Assembly (NCBI RefSeq): GCF_028471945.1
Contig: NZ_CP110128.1
Span: 5,010,501 to 5,074,500 of the forward strand
Length of the DNA: 64,000 nt
Direction: 5' to 3'
Origin: Pseudomonas sp. WJP1
GTDB lineage: Bacteria; Pseudomonadota; Gammaproteobacteria; Pseudomonadales; Pseudomonadaceae
Positions within the stretch are counted from its first letter, which is position 1; each line of letters begins with the position of its first letter. Shown here in pieces: positions 21,785-31,553 of the stretch. The translations under genes were made by a program, and so were the position numbers. The notes below the pieces were generated by a model, which worked only from the letters and a program-made list of their open reading frames with translations, was not told the DNA's origin and searched no databases.

Positions 21785-22552
21785 TTATCTTTCAGCCATC
21801 AGTACCAGCACATCGGTACTGAACGAACCATCGGCCTCAATCTCGAAATATTCGCGCACTTCGTTGCCCATCGACTGCTGCAACTCGCGGATCGCCGCGC
21901 GCATCACCTGTGGTGTGCGCATGCGCTCGACCCAGGCGTTGTACTCCAGACGCAGCCGTTGGCGATTGGTGCTGCGGGTATGCAGCCCTGCCTCACTGAC
22001 CTGGCGCAGCCACTCACCGGCGCTATAGTCGCGCACATGGCTGGTGTCGCGCAGCACTTCGACGCTCTGCAGGTAAGTGTCGAACAACGGGCTGCCCGGT
22101 GACAACACGTCGATGAATACCGCGACACCGCCTGGTTTCAATACTCGCCGCACTTCCCGCAGGGCCAAGCCGAGATCGCTCCAATGGTGCGCCGAATAAC
22201 GGCTGAACACGAAGTCGAACTCGCCATCGGCGAACGGCAGGTGCTCGGCGGCGCCGTTGACCGTAGAAATATTGCCCAGGCCCCGATCAACGGCTGCGGC
22301 GGCGACCACGTCGAGCATCTGCTGCGACAGGTCGTAGGCCACCACTTCCTTGACCAGCGAAGCCACCTGAAAACTCACGTGACCGGCGCCGCAACCCAGG
22401 TCCAGGACACGGGCCTCGCCCTGCCCCGCCAGTTCGGCCTGCAACAGCGCGAATTCGGTGCCTTGAGCGTGAACGGCGCTGCTCAGGTAGGCCGCGGCCT
22501 GTTCACCGAATTGCTTCTGGACTACCTGGCTGTGCTGGGCGGCGCTGGTCAT
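21785..22552 (-). CDS. Class I SAM-dependent methyltransferase
   Basis: A 255-residue protein with motif I VLDLGCGAGHVS at about 49-60, an acidic loop end in YDLSQQMLD, and VLKPGGVAVFID as the later strand. The sequence resembles small-molecule methyltransferases of the UbiE/Methyltransf_11 group. It is inserted between leuD and leuB, an arrangement I associate with Pseudomonas. Its substrate is unknown, and nothing links it chemically to leucine synthesis. Confidence 0.88.
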   Translation of the reverse strand: MTSAAQHSQVVQKQFGEQAAAYLSSAVHAQGTEFALLQAELAGQGEARVLDLGCGAGHVSFQVASLVKEVVAYDLSQQMLDVVAAAAVDRGLGNISTVNGAAEHLPFADGEFDFVFSRYSAHHWSDLGLALREVRRVLKPGGVAVFIDVLSPGSPLFDTYLQSVEVLRDTSHVRDYSAGEWLRQVSEAGLHTRSTNRQRLRLEYNAWVERMRTPQVMRAAIRELQQSMGNEVREYFEIEADGSFSTDVLVLMAER

Positions 22553-22598
22553 CGGGACTTCCTTTTTGGGGTGAGTCTTGTGGTGTTTGTTCGGGCCT

Positions 22599-22665
22599 CA
22601 TCGCGAGCAGGCTCGCTCCTACAGGGGTTCGCATTTCAAATGTAGGAGTGAGCCTGCTCGCGATG
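22599..22665. repeat. Inverted REP pair
   Basis: The arms catcgcgagcaggctcgctc and its complement (with one substitution, gagtgag) enclose about 16 bases in the leuD-methyltransferase gap. It may stabilise the leuCD mRNA end. Confidence 0.85.
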
Positions 22666-22688
22666 GCGTCATGACGGCTTTCGCATAC

Positions 22689-23333
22689 TTACGCGTCGCG
22701 GAACAACCACGGCTGGCTCGCCCGGTGTTTGGCCTCGAACGCCGCAATCGCATCACCGTCCTGCAAGGTCAGGCCGATATCGTCCAGGCCATTGAGCAGG
22801 CAGTGCTTGCGGAACGCATCGATCTCAAAGCTCAAGACCTTGCCGTCCGGACGGGTCACGGTTTGCGCCTGCAGATCGATCTGCAACTGGTAGCCCGGAT
22901 TGGCCTCGACCTGCTGGAACAGCTCGTCGACTTCAGCGTCGCTCAGGATGATCGGCAGCAAGCCGTTCTTGAAGCTGTTGTTGAAGAAGATGTCGGCATA
23001 GCTCGGCGCGATGATGCTGCGGAAACCGTACTCTTCCAGGGCCCATGGCGCGTGCTCACGGCTGGAGCCGCAACCGAAGTTCTCGCGGGCCAGCAACACG
23101 CTGGCGCCTTGGTAACGCTCGGCATTGAGCACGAAGTCCTTGTTCAATGGGCGCTTGGAGTTGTCCTGATACGGCTGACCCACGTCCAGGTAACGCCATT
23201 CGTCGAACAGGTTCGGGCCGAAACCGGTGCGCTTGATCGACTTCAAGAACTGCTTCGGGATGATCTGGTCGGTGTCGACGTTGGCACGATCCAGAGGCGC
23301 GACAAGTCCAGTGTGCTGGGTGAAAGCTTTCAT
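22689..23333 (-). CDS. leuD: 3-isopropylmalate dehydratase small subunit
   Basis: A 214-residue swivel-domain subunit. N-terminal [20 protein letters not shown] and the [13 protein letters not shown] loop define LeuD. It forms the isopropylmalate isomerase with LeuC. It starts 11 bases after the leuC stop. Confidence 0.97.
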   Translation of the reverse strand: MKAFTQHTGLVAPLDRANVDTDQIIPKQFLKSIKRTGFGPNLFDEWRYLDVGQPYQDNSKRPLNKDFVLNAERYQGASVLLARENFGCGSSREHAPWALEEYGFRSIIAPSYADIFFNNSFKNGLLPIILSDAEVDELFQQVEANPGYQLQIDLQAQTVTRPDGKVLSFEIDAFRKHCLLNGLDDIGLTLQDGDAIAAFEAKHRASQPWLFRDA

Positions 23334-23344
23334 GCTGCGCTCCT

Positions 23345-24763
23345 TTAGATCAATTCACGGACGTCGACGAAACGACCGTTCACAGCGGCGGCGGCGGCCA
23401 TGGCCGGGCTGACCAGGTGGGTACGACCACCGGCGCCCTGACGGCCTTCGAAGTTGCGGTTGGAGGTGGAAGCGCAATGCTCGCCCGACTCCAAACGGTC
23501 CGGGTTCATCGCCAGGCACATCGAGCAACCCGGCTCGCGCCATTCGAAACCAGCTTCGAGGAAAATCTTGTCCAGGCCTTCGGATTCAGCCTGGGCCTTT
23601 ACCAGGCCCGAACCCGGCACCACGATGGCCTGCTTGATGGTCGATGCCACTTTGCGGCCCTTGGCGATCACTGCCGCTGCGCGCAGGTCTTCGATCCGCG
23701 AGTTGGTGCAGGAGCCGATGAACACGCGGTCCAGCTGAATGTCGGTGATCGCCTGATTGGCGGTCAAACCCATGTATTTCAGGGCGCGTTCGATGGAACC
23801 GCGCTTGACCAGGTCCATTTCCTTCGCAGGGTCCGGAACGTTCTGATCCACAGCCAAAACCATCTCGGGCGAAGTGCCCCAGCTGACTTGCGGCTTGATC
23901 TGGGTCGCGTCGAGCTCAACGATGGTGTCGAACTTCGCATCGGCGTCGGACACCAGGTCTTTCCAGGCTTCGACGGCCAAATCCCATTCCGCGCCTTTCG
24001 GGGCGAATGGACGGCCCTTCACGTAAGCCACGGTTTTTTCATCCGCTGCCACCAGGCCAACACGGGCACCGGCCTCGATGGCCATGTTGCAGATGGTCAT
24101 GCGGCCTTCGACGGACAGGTCGCGAATCGCGCTGCCAGCGAACTCGATGGCGTGACCATTACCACCGGCGGTACCGATCTTGCCGATCACGGCGAGAACG
24201 ATGTCCTTGGCGGTCACGCCGAACGGCAATTGGCCTTCGACGCGCACCAGCATGTTCTTCATTTTCTTGGCGACCAGGCACTGGGTGGCGAGCACGTGCT
24301 CGACCTCGGAAGTGCCGATACCGTGGGCCAGGGCACCAAAAGCGCCGTGGGTCGAGGTATGGGAGTCGCCGCAGACCACGGTCATGCCCGGCAAGGTTGC
24401 ACCCTGCTCCGGGCCGATGACGTGGACGATGCCTTGGCGGACGTCATTCATCTTGAATTCGACGATGCCGTATTCGTCGCAGTTATCGTCGAGGGTCTGG
24501 ACCTGCAAACGCGAGACCTGGTCGGCAATGGCTGCGATGCCGCCCTTGCGCTCAGGGGTAGTCGGTACGTTGTGGTCCGGGGTCGCGATGTTGGCATCGA
24601 TACGCCATGGCTTGCGCCCGGCCAGACGCAGGCCTTCGAAGGCTTGCGGCGAGGTCACTTCGTGGATGATGTGACGATCGATGTAGATCAGCGCAGAGCC
24701 ATCGTCGCGCTGCTTGACCAAATGCGAATCCCAGAGCTTGTCGTAGAGCGTTTTGCCGGCCAT
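23345..24763 (-). CDS. leuC: 3-isopropylmalate dehydratase large subunit
   Basis: A 472-residue aconitase-family protein. The 4Fe-4S cysteines lie in FIGSCTNSR (about 345) and in [11 protein letters not shown] (about 405-415). It has [14 protein letters not shown] in the substrate site. It is first in the leuCD transcript and is divergent from the LysR gene, with 148 bases between them. Confidence 0.97.
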   Translation of the reverse strand: MAGKTLYDKLWDSHLVKQRDDGSALIYIDRHIIHEVTSPQAFEGLRLAGRKPWRIDANIATPDHNVPTTPERKGGIAAIADQVSRLQVQTLDDNCDEYGIVEFKMNDVRQGIVHVIGPEQGATLPGMTVVCGDSHTSTHGAFGALAHGIGTSEVEHVLATQCLVAKKMKNMLVRVEGQLPFGVTAKDIVLAVIGKIGTAGGNGHAIEFAGSAIRDLSVEGRMTICNMAIEAGARVGLVAADEKTVAYVKGRPFAPKGAEWDLAVEAWKDLVSDADAKFDTIVELDATQIKPQVSWGTSPEMVLAVDQNVPDPAKEMDLVKRGSIERALKYMGLTANQAITDIQLDRVFIGSCTNSRIEDLRAAAVIAKGRKVASTIKQAIVVPGSGLVKAQAESEGLDKIFLEAGFEWREPGCSMCLAMNPDRLESGEHCASTSNRNFEGRQGAGGRTHLVSPAMAAAAAVNGRFVDVRELI

Positions 24764-24814
24764 CAGACGGTTTCCTCATCAGCTTGTTTCTATGCCCTGG
24801 GTCTTGAGTGATTC

Positions 24815-24855
24815 AATAACCCTTTGGCTTGTGAGGCTGATCCTATGGGGTTACA
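24815..24855. promoter_or_regulatory. Inverted repeat in the leuC/lysR divergent region
   Basis: aataaccc (24815-24822) and gggttaca (24848-24855) form an imperfect dyad. An AT-rich run follows just upstream of the LysR gene. This may be a binding site for the adjacent LysR protein, a common arrangement for divergent LysR genes. Confidence 0.35.
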
Positions 24856-24911
24856 TTAAATAACTCAAATTCATATTTTTTATGCTTTGGATAACCAGCT
24901 GGAATACTGAT

Positions 24912-25802
24912 ATGGACCTGGCCAACCTCAATGCCTTTATCGCCATCGCCGAGACCGGAAGCTTCTCCGGTGCGGGCGAACGCTTGCATCTGACGCAGCC
25001 AGCGATCAGCAAGCGCATCGCCGGGCTGGAGCAGCAATTGAAGGTGCGACTGTTCGATCGGCTGGGCCGCGAAGTCGGCCTGACCGAGGCCGGCCGTGCC
25101 CTGCTGCCCCGGGCCTACCAGATTCTGAATGTCCTTGATGATACGCGCCGCGCCCTGACCAACCTCACCGGGGAGGTGACCGGTCGTCTGACCCTGGCCA
25201 CCAGTCACCACATCGGCCTGCACCGTTTGCCGCCTTTATTAAGGGAGTTCACCCGGCGCTACCCCGAGGTGGCGCTGGACATCCAGTTTCTCGATTCCGA
25301 GGTGGCCTACGAGGAAATCCTCCATGGTCGGGCGGAACTGGCGGTCATCACCCTGGCGCCGGAACCCCACGCCCTGGTCAAGGCCACTCCAGTGTGGGAC
25401 GACCCGCTGGACTTCGTGGTGGCCCCGGAGCATTCGTTGCTCAACAACGGCAAGGTCAGCCTCGCGGACATCGCCCGACACCCGGCGGTGTTCCCCGGCG
25501 GCAATACCTTTACCCACCACATCGTCCAGCGCCTGTTCGAAGCCCAGGGCCTGACGCCGAACATCGCCATGAGCACCAATTACCTGGAAACCATCAAGAT
25601 GATGGTGTCGATCGGCCTGGCCTGGAGCGTCTTGCCACGCACCATGCTCGATGACCAGGTTGCGCGAATACCTTTACCGGGCATACAACTGACTCGCCAG
25701 CTAGGCTATATCCTGCACACGGAAAGGACGCTATCGAATGCAGCACGGGCCTTCATGGCCTTGCTGGATGCTCAAATCGATCTGCCAGGGACTCAAGGCT
25801 GA
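24912..25802 (+). CDS. LysR family transcriptional regulator
   Basis: A 296-residue LTTR. The helix-turn-helix is within residues 1-60 (MDLANLNAFIAIAETGSFSG, then LTQPAISKRIAGLE), followed by a periplasmic-binding-protein-like effector domain from about residue 90. ATG 24912 gives the canonical short N-terminus; the frame open from 24882 was not used. Its place divergent from leuC suggests that it regulates the leu genes or an associated pathway, which is inference from position. Confidence 0.92.
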   Translation: MDLANLNAFIAIAETGSFSGAGERLHLTQPAISKRIAGLEQQLKVRLFDRLGREVGLTEAGRALLPRAYQILNVLDDTRRALTNLTGEVTGRLTLATSHHIGLHRLPPLLREFTRRYPEVALDIQFLDSEVAYEEILHGRAELAVITLAPEPHALVKATPVWDDPLDFVVAPEHSLLNNGKVSLADIARHPAVFPGGNTFTHHIVQRLFEAQGLTPNIAMSTNYLETIKMMVSIGLAWSVLPRTMLDDQVARIPLPGIQLTRQLGYILHTERTLSNAARAFMALLDAQIDLPGTQG

Positions 25803-25867
25803 CTTGTGCTACTCCTATAGAGCCCGAATTTCTGTACCCGATACCCAATTCAGCTCAAGGCTTGCCA

Positions 25868-28800
25868 ATGCCGAAATCTGTTGACCGTATTCCGCCGATG
25901 CCGCGCATCCAGGCGCTTGACCCGAAAAGCTCCGAACAAAGCTGGGAAAGTGCCTCGCAATTGCTGGCCGCGCTCAACGGCGCGCGCCTGGGCGCGTGGT
26001 ATTGGGATATCGAGCGTGGGCAGATCAGCTGGTCCCGGGGCACGCAGGCGCTGTTTGGCTTCGATCCCCGGCAACCGTTGCCGGCCGACCTGGAATACCT
26101 CGACCTGTTGCCTGTCGAAGATCGGGCAAAGACCCTTCGCGCCTTCCATGCCGTGATCGCTGGCGCGCCGCTGGAGCAAGCGATGCACCACCGCGTTCGC
26201 TGGCCCGACGGTAGCCTGCATTGGCTGGAGATCAGCGGCAGCCTGCTGCCGGACAAGCACGGCCGTCCACGCATGATTGGCGTGATCCGCGAAATCACCC
26301 ACCAACGCCTGCGCGAACAGGCGCTGAGCAGCTCGGAGAAACGCTTCGCGACGCTGTTCCACCTGTGCCCGAACATGGTCCTGCTGACGCGCCAGGATGA
26401 TGGCCTGATCACCGAAGCCAACCAGTATTTCGAAAGCCTGTTCGGCTGGCCGGTGCAGGACGCGATTGGCCGCACCACGCTGGAACTGGGCCTCTGGGTG
26501 CACCCCGAGCAACGCGCGCAACTGGTCAAGGCCACCAAGGCCAAGGGCGAACTGACCAGCATGGAAGTGCAGTTTCGTGCCAGCAACGGGCAGATCCACG
26601 ATGGCATCCTCAGTGCACAAAAGGTCGAACTCGAAGGCCAGCCCTACCTGCTGAGCACCTTCCTCGACACCACCGAACGCAAAGCCGCCGAACACGCCCT
26701 CAAGGACAGCCAGGAGCGCCTCGACCTGGCCCTGGACTCGGCGCAGCTGGGCACCTGGGACTGGCACATTCCCAGCGGCATGCTGTATGGCTCGGCCCGC
26801 GCCGCCCAGTTGCACGGCATGGATCCCATCCCGTTCCATGAATCGTTCGACGATTTTTTCGAAGGCGTGCCCGGCGAAGAACGCGACACGATGCGCGATG
26901 CCTACCGCAGCCTGCGCGAAGGTCCGGCCGGCAACTATCAGCTGACCTATCGGGTGCAAATGCCGGACGGCAGCTCACGCTACCTGGAGAGCCGCGCCCG
27001 CCTCTACCGCGATGAAAACGGCGTGCCCCTGCGCATGGCCGGCACCCTGCTCGACATCACCGACCAGGTCGAGCGCGAACAACGCCTGGTGGCCTCCGAA
27101 GAGAAATTCGCCACCCTGTTCCAGGTCAGCCCGGACCCGATCTGCGTGACGCGCCAGGACACCGGGCAGTTCATCGAGATCAACTCCAGCTTCACCCAGA
27201 CCTTTGGCTGGAGCGCCGCCGATGTGATCGGGCGCAGCGCCGACGAAATCGGCCTGTGGGACGCTTCGGCAAAAAGCCTGCAGCGGATCGAACAGGTGAT
27301 CCGCGAACAAGGCCTGAACAATGTGGCGATCCTCGTCCAGCACAAGGACGGGCAGTCGCTGACCTGCGTGATTTCCAGTCGTCAGATCAGCGTCAGCGAA
27401 CAGCCGTGCATCGTCACCACCTTGCGCGACATCACCCAACAGCAACGCTCGGAAGCGGCGCTCAAGGCCAGCGAGGAGAAGTTCGCCAAGGCCTTCCACT
27501 CAAGCCCGGACGCCATCACCATCACTGAACGCGATACCGGACGCTACCTGGAGGTCAACGACGGGTTCTGCCGCCTGACCGGCTACCGCGCCGACGAAGT
27601 GATCGGCCGTACCGTGTACCAGGTCGGGATCTGGGCCGAAGAGAAACAGCGCTCGGCGCTGCTGGCCGAACTGCAGATCAAGGGCCGGGTACATCACCAG
27701 GAAATGCTCGGGCGCAACAAGCGCGGCGAGTTGCTGACCGTGGAGGTGTCGGTGGAACCGATCACCCTCAACGAGACCGCGTGCCTGCTCTTGACCGCAC
27801 GGGACGTAAGCCTGCTGAAAAACGCCGAGGCGCAGATCCGCCACCTGGCCTACCACGACCCGCTGACCAACCTGCCCAACCGCGCATTGCTGATGGATCG
27901 CCTGAGCCAGCAGATCGCCCTGCTCAAGCGCCACAACCTGCGCGGCGCGTTGATGTTCCTCGACCTCGACCACTTCAAGCACATCAACGACTCCCTCGGC
28001 CATCCGGTGGGCGATACGGTGCTGAAAATCATCACCGCGCGCCTGGAAGCCAGCGTGCGCATGGAAGACACCGTCGCGCGCCTGGGCGGGGATGAGTTCG
28101 TGGTGCTGCTCAGCGGCCTCGAAGGTTCGCGCAACGAGGTCAGCGACCAGGTCTGCGAACTGGCCGATACCATTCGTGAGCTGCTGTCGGAACCTATGTT
28201 CCTCGACGGTCAGCGCCTGCAGGTGACGCCGAGCATTGGCATTGCCTTGATTCCCGACCACGGTGCCACGCCGACCGACCTGCTCAAGCGTGCCGATATC
28301 GCCCTTTATCGCGCCAAGGATTCAGGGCGCAATACCGCACAGATGTACCACAACACCATGCAGAAGGCCGCGAGCGAACGCCTGCGCATGGAAACCGACC
28401 TGCGCCTGGCGCTTTCACGAGGTGAGTTTCGCGTGCATTACCAACCCCAGGTGGACGCCCGGGATAACCGCATTGTCGGTGCCGAAGCGCTGGTGCGCTG
28501 GAACCATCCGGAACTTGGCGCGCAGTCGCCCACCGAGTTCATCAAGGTATTGGAAGACAGCGGGTTGATCCTCGAGGTGGGCACCTGGATCGTCGACGAA
28601 GCCTGCCAGGCCTTCAGGCAACTGATCGCCGATGGCCGGGTGGACCCGCTGCAATTCAGCCTGTGCGTCAACATCAGCCCACGCCAGTTCCGCCAGAACG
28701 ACTTCGTCGAGCGCATCGAAAACAGCCTCGCCACCTACGGCCTGCCCAGCTCGCTGCTGAAACTGGAAATCACCGAAGGCATCGTCATCCAGAACCTGGA

Positions 28801-29143
28801 AGACACCATCAACAAGATGCTGCGCCTGAAAAAACTCGGCGTGAGCTTTGCCATGGACGATTTCGGTACCGGCTACTCTTCGCTGACCTACCTCAAGCGC
28901 CTGCCGGTCGACACCCTGAAAATCGACCAGTCGTTCATTCGCGACGCCACCACCGACCCCAACGATGCCGAGATCATCCGCGCCATCGTCGCCATGGCCC
29001 GCAGCCTCGGGCTGGAGATCATTGCCGAAGGGGTGGAGAACTCGGAACAGCTTGAGTTTTTGCAGGGCCTGGGCTGCCATCTCTATCAGGGGTACCTGCA
29101 TAGCCGGCCATTGCCGGTGGAGGAGCTGCAAAAGCTCCTGTAA
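25868..29143 (+). CDS. Five-PAS GGDEF-EAL cyclic-di-GMP enzyme
   Basis: A 1091-residue cytoplasmic protein with no membrane segment. Five PAS/PAC units lie at about 30-150, 155-275, 283-405, 410-530 and 537-655. A GGDEF domain follows (GGDEF at 740-744, with a product-inhibition site RMED at 731-734), then an EAL domain (EAL at 873-875, DDFGTGYSS from 997). Both catalytic signatures are intact, so it could make or degrade cyclic-di-GMP. In such hybrids one activity often dominates, and the GGDEF domain can serve as a GTP-sensing module. PAS units 2, 4 and 5 share the ATLF..SP pattern, suggesting internal duplication. The start is ATG 25868; a TTG two codons upstream is less likely. Confidence 0.92.
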   Translation: MPKSVDRIPPMPRIQALDPKSSEQSWESASQLLAALNGARLGAWYWDIERGQISWSRGTQALFGFDPRQPLPADLEYLDLLPVEDRAKTLRAFHAVIAGAPLEQAMHHRVRWPDGSLHWLEISGSLLPDKHGRPRMIGVIREITHQRLREQALSSSEKRFATLFHLCPNMVLLTRQDDGLITEANQYFESLFGWPVQDAIGRTTLELGLWVHPEQRAQLVKATKAKGELTSMEVQFRASNGQIHDGILSAQKVELEGQPYLLSTFLDTTERKAAEHALKDSQERLDLALDSAQLGTWDWHIPSGMLYGSARAAQLHGMDPIPFHESFDDFFEGVPGEERDTMRDAYRSLREGPAGNYQLTYRVQMPDGSSRYLESRARLYRDENGVPLRMAGTLLDITDQVEREQRLVASEEKFATLFQVSPDPICVTRQDTGQFIEINSSFTQTFGWSAADVIGRSADEIGLWDASAKSLQRIEQVIREQGLNNVAILVQHKDGQSLTCVISSRQISVSEQPCIVTTLRDITQQQRSEAALKASEEKFAKAFHSSPDAITITERDTGRYLEVNDGFCRLTGYRADEVIGRTVYQVGIWAEEKQRSALLAELQIKGRVHHQEMLGRNKRGELLTVEVSVEPITLNETACLLLTARDVSLLKNAEAQIRHLAYHDPLTNLPNRALLMDRLSQQIALLKRHNLRGALMFLDLDHFKHINDSLGHPVGDTVLKIITARLEASVRMEDTVARLGGDEFVVLLSGLEGSRNEVSDQVCELADTIRELLSEPMFLDGQRLQVTPSIGIALIPDHGATPTDLLKRADIALYRAKDSGRNTAQMYHNTMQKAASERLRMETDLRLALSRGEFRVHYQPQVDARDNRIVGAEALVRWNHPELGAQSPTEFIKVLEDSGLILEVGTWIVDEACQAFRQLIADGRVDPLQFSLCVNISPRQFRQNDFVERIENSLATYGLPSSLLKLEITEGIVIQNLEDTINKMLRLKKLGVSFAMDDFGTGYSSLTYLKRLPVDTLKIDQSFIRDATTDPNDAEIIRAIVAMARSLGLEIIAEGVENSEQLEFLQGLGCHLYQGYLHSRPLPVEELQKLL

Positions 29144-29238
29144 GAGCGAGCCTGCTCGCGATGGTCGTCAACGATAACGCGGGGAGCCTGACACCCCGCG
29201 ACACTCTCAGGTTCATCGCGAGCATGCTCGCTCCTACA
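29142..29238. repeat. REP pair with internal hairpin
   Basis: A gcgagcctgctcgcgatgg unit overlapping the stop codon of the GGDEF-EAL gene and an inverted catcgcgagcatgctcgctc unit flank a separate stem cgcgggg...ccccgcg at 29178-29200. The central hairpin may act as a terminator. Confidence 0.75.
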
Positions 29239-29360
29239 AATCCCCACCTTCGATTCAATCCCCCTTTCCTACACGTATTCCGGAAACGTCTGATTTACGC
29301 CTGACACCTTCGTATTGAACCCTTGTGCTGCAGATCGCCAACAGACAAGGAGTTGCAGCA

Positions 29361-30833
29361 ATGGCTAGGGGATATTTCATTCGCAAGGGCGACAAGACCA
29401 GTTGCGGTGGCGAGGTGCTGGACACCGATACCCGCATCATGATGTATGGCTTCGCCCACGCTCGCGCCGGGGATCCGGTTTCCTGTGGCAAGAACGACGA
29501 AACCTATGAAATCGAGGGTGGTATCTCGTTCATGGACAGTCACGGCAGGCTGGTGGCGGGGTCGTTGGACAGCCGCAGCGGCTGTCCCTGCAAGGCCGGG
29601 CTTATCCCCTCGTTTACCACCGCCACCTATGAGTCCAGACAGGGAGCTGCGCCGCCAGCCGCAAGGAGTGCCCCTCCACAGGCGACCGCGCCAGTTGCCC
29701 CCAGCAATCCGGTCGCGCCGCAACAATCCGCTTCCACTTCAGCGCGGGCACCCTCACCGACGCTCAGCGAACGGCCAGGGACGGCCTGCGAAAACCTGTG
29801 GCGCGGCTACCAGCAAAGGGTCGAAAACGTCGTGGCGCCGGGAGGCAAGCTAATCGCCGACCCCAAGGCGCGCAACAAGGCGATCAATGCCGCCTACGCC
29901 CAGCTGTGGCGCCACGACCCGCGATTCCAGTGGGCCGGGTTGGCGGCGTTCGCTTCGAAACAGGTGGGCTGTGGATTGCTGCACGCGGCCGACACGATCG
30001 AGAAAATTCAGGCGGAAGAAGAGACGATACAGCAACTGAGGGACAGTGCCAGACAAGGATTGAGAGGTTTGCTCAGCCCCAGTGAGCGGGAAAAGCGCGC
30101 GACCATTCGGGCGTTCGAGCAGCGTCAACGCGAGTACGAAGAGGCCAACCGGGACAACCCGGTGTGGGGCTTCACCCATTGGGGTGCCGACAGCCCCTTG
30201 ACCTACTCGCAACGGATGTACCGGTTTGTGTACGAAATGCTGGCCATGGGGAATACCACGCTGTTCCTGGATGTGTATCCGTTGCATGTGTTCTACCGGG
30301 AGCGGGGGCTGGAGGCGCTGAAGGATTGCCTAGCTGCACGGAAAAACATCTATGGGAGTGGTCAGCATCCGGTGCTGTGGCCCGTTGGGCAGGAAACACT
30401 AAGATTCGGAATTAACCACAAGGAAATCGTCCTGGCCTTCGAGGCGATCGAGGCGATCGAGGCGGGTAACATCGCCGAAAGTGTTGAGCATCTGGCCAAG
30501 CACGAACAGCAGAATATTCTGCAACCAGCGATGTACGACGACAGCGGTCTGAAATGGTTATTGCGCGGTAATCATGCCTCCTACGTCACTAACATCCCCT
30601 CCGGCGCCGCTCAGGCCATCGAGCTGACGCTGGCCAGCCATTGCCGTCCAAGCGAAGACGGACGCACCATTGGTTTCGGCAGCAATCCCTTTGCCAACCT
30701 GGCTGACATCGAACGGCGCATGGCCTTTGTGCTCAAAGCCGCGGCGCAGTTTGACGATTTGCTGCACAGCGACCAGCGCGACCAGATTGAGCAATCGATT
30801 CGGGATATCGCCTGGGGTGGAGGCGTGCGGTGA
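29361..30833 (+). CDS. PAAR-domain protein with uncharacterised C-terminal domain (putative type VI effector)
   Basis: A 490-residue protein starting at ATG 29361 after a good AAGGAG site. Residues 1-90 form a PAAR-type tip domain (MARGYFIRKGDKTSCGGEVL at the start, GCPCKAG at 74-80), which would cap a VgrG spike. A Pro/Ala/Ser-rich linker covers about 93-140. The remainder (145-490) is mostly helical by composition, with no motif I recognise as nuclease, lipase or muramidase; FTHWGADSPLTY is a striking invariant-looking stretch. It overlaps its downstream partner by four bases. No vgrG, tss or adaptor gene lies nearby, so it would use a T6SS encoded elsewhere. The effector role is inference from architecture. 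Confidence 0.75.
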   Translation: MARGYFIRKGDKTSCGGEVLDTDTRIMMYGFAHARAGDPVSCGKNDETYEIEGGISFMDSHGRLVAGSLDSRSGCPCKAGLIPSFTTATYESRQGAAPPAARSAPPQATAPVAPSNPVAPQQSASTSARAPSPTLSERPGTACENLWRGYQQRVENVVAPGGKLIADPKARNKAINAAYAQLWRHDPRFQWAGLAAFASKQVGCGLLHAADTIEKIQAEEETIQQLRDSARQGLRGLLSPSEREKRATIRAFEQRQREYEEANRDNPVWGFTHWGADSPLTYSQRMYRFVYEMLAMGNTTLFLDVYPLHVFYRERGLEALKDCLAARKNIYGSGQHPVLWPVGQETLRFGINHKEIVLAFEAIEAIEAGNIAESVEHLAKHEQQNILQPAMYDDSGLKWLLRGNHASYVTNIPSGAAQAIELTLASHCRPSEDGRTIGFGSNPFANLADIERRMAFVLKAAAQFDDLLHSDQRDQIEQSIRDIAWGGGVR

Positions 30834-31447
30834 GCCTGATCCAACGCATGGGCTGGCGACGCGGTGTGTTGGCACTGGCGATCGCAGCCCTCCTGACGTC
30901 AGCCGCGATTCGAGTACTCTCGGATGACCCGGAAATCGCCCTGTTGATTGGCGAACCTTACGAGTCCATGCGCCAGCGCTCCAGCGCTAGTATTGGCCCA
31001 GCCATTGCGGGGCACTCCTGGTTCAGTGTTCCCAAATCTGATGCCCGTCTGCGCTTCGTAGATTCTGAGTTTGGATTTGTGACCCCGCAGGCCCGTTTCT
31101 TCACGGTGGGTTTTGGACGCGATGGTCGGATCGACGGTGTCCGCATGTCTCCGCAAGTTGAGCCGCTATTACTCAATGACACCCTCAAGGTCGTGCTAGA
31201 TCTGCAAGAGCAATGGCGTAAAGCCGGCTGGGTACCCATCCGCGTAGAAGAAGATCCACCCTTCGCTGACACTCCAGAATGGCGTGCCCAACTGCGCGAC
31301 GTGAACAAGGGGGGCACCTCCTACTGGCATGCAGGCACCCAGTATCAAGTGATGCTGGTGGTCAATCGCTTCAAGGATTACAGGCACCCCACCGAGGAGC
31401 GCTATCTCATCACCCTTTCACTGGCCACACCATGGACGAATCCCTGA
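30830..31447 (+). CDS. Membrane-anchored putative immunity partner of the PAAR protein
   Basis: A 205-residue protein starting with GTG 30830, whose GTGA overlaps the PAAR gene stop, so translation is probably coupled. Residues 8-28 (GWRRGVLALAIAALLTSAAI) form a single signal-anchor helix, and the rest is a soluble, presumably periplasmic domain. I do not recognise the fold. Tight coupling after a PAAR-effector candidate and an envelope location fit an immunity protein against a periplasm-acting toxin. An alternative is a chaperone or an accessory toxin subunit. Confidence 0.6.
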   Translation: MSLIQRMGWRRGVLALAIAALLTSAAIRVLSDDPEIALLIGEPYESMRQRSSASIGPAIAGHSWFSVPKSDARLRFVDSEFGFVTPQARFFTVGFGRDGRIDGVRMSPQVEPLLLNDTLKVVLDLQEQWRKAGWVPIRVEEDPPFADTPEWRAQLRDVNKGGTSYWHAGTQYQVMLVVNRFKDYRHPTEERYLITLSLATPWTNP

Positions 31448-31553
31448 CTTCCTTTATCGCGACAAGATCACTCACCGGAAGCAGTCGCCAAATCCATCCC
31501 CGGATGCCATCTACACTCAGTAACCATATCGCCTCCCCCGAGACCTCACTAAC
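31448..31553. other. Gap between immunity candidate and lipid cluster
   Basis: 106 bases with no clear terminator or strong promoter. The lipid cluster could therefore be partly co-transcribed with the effector genes, or have its own weak promoter here. Confidence 0.4.
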
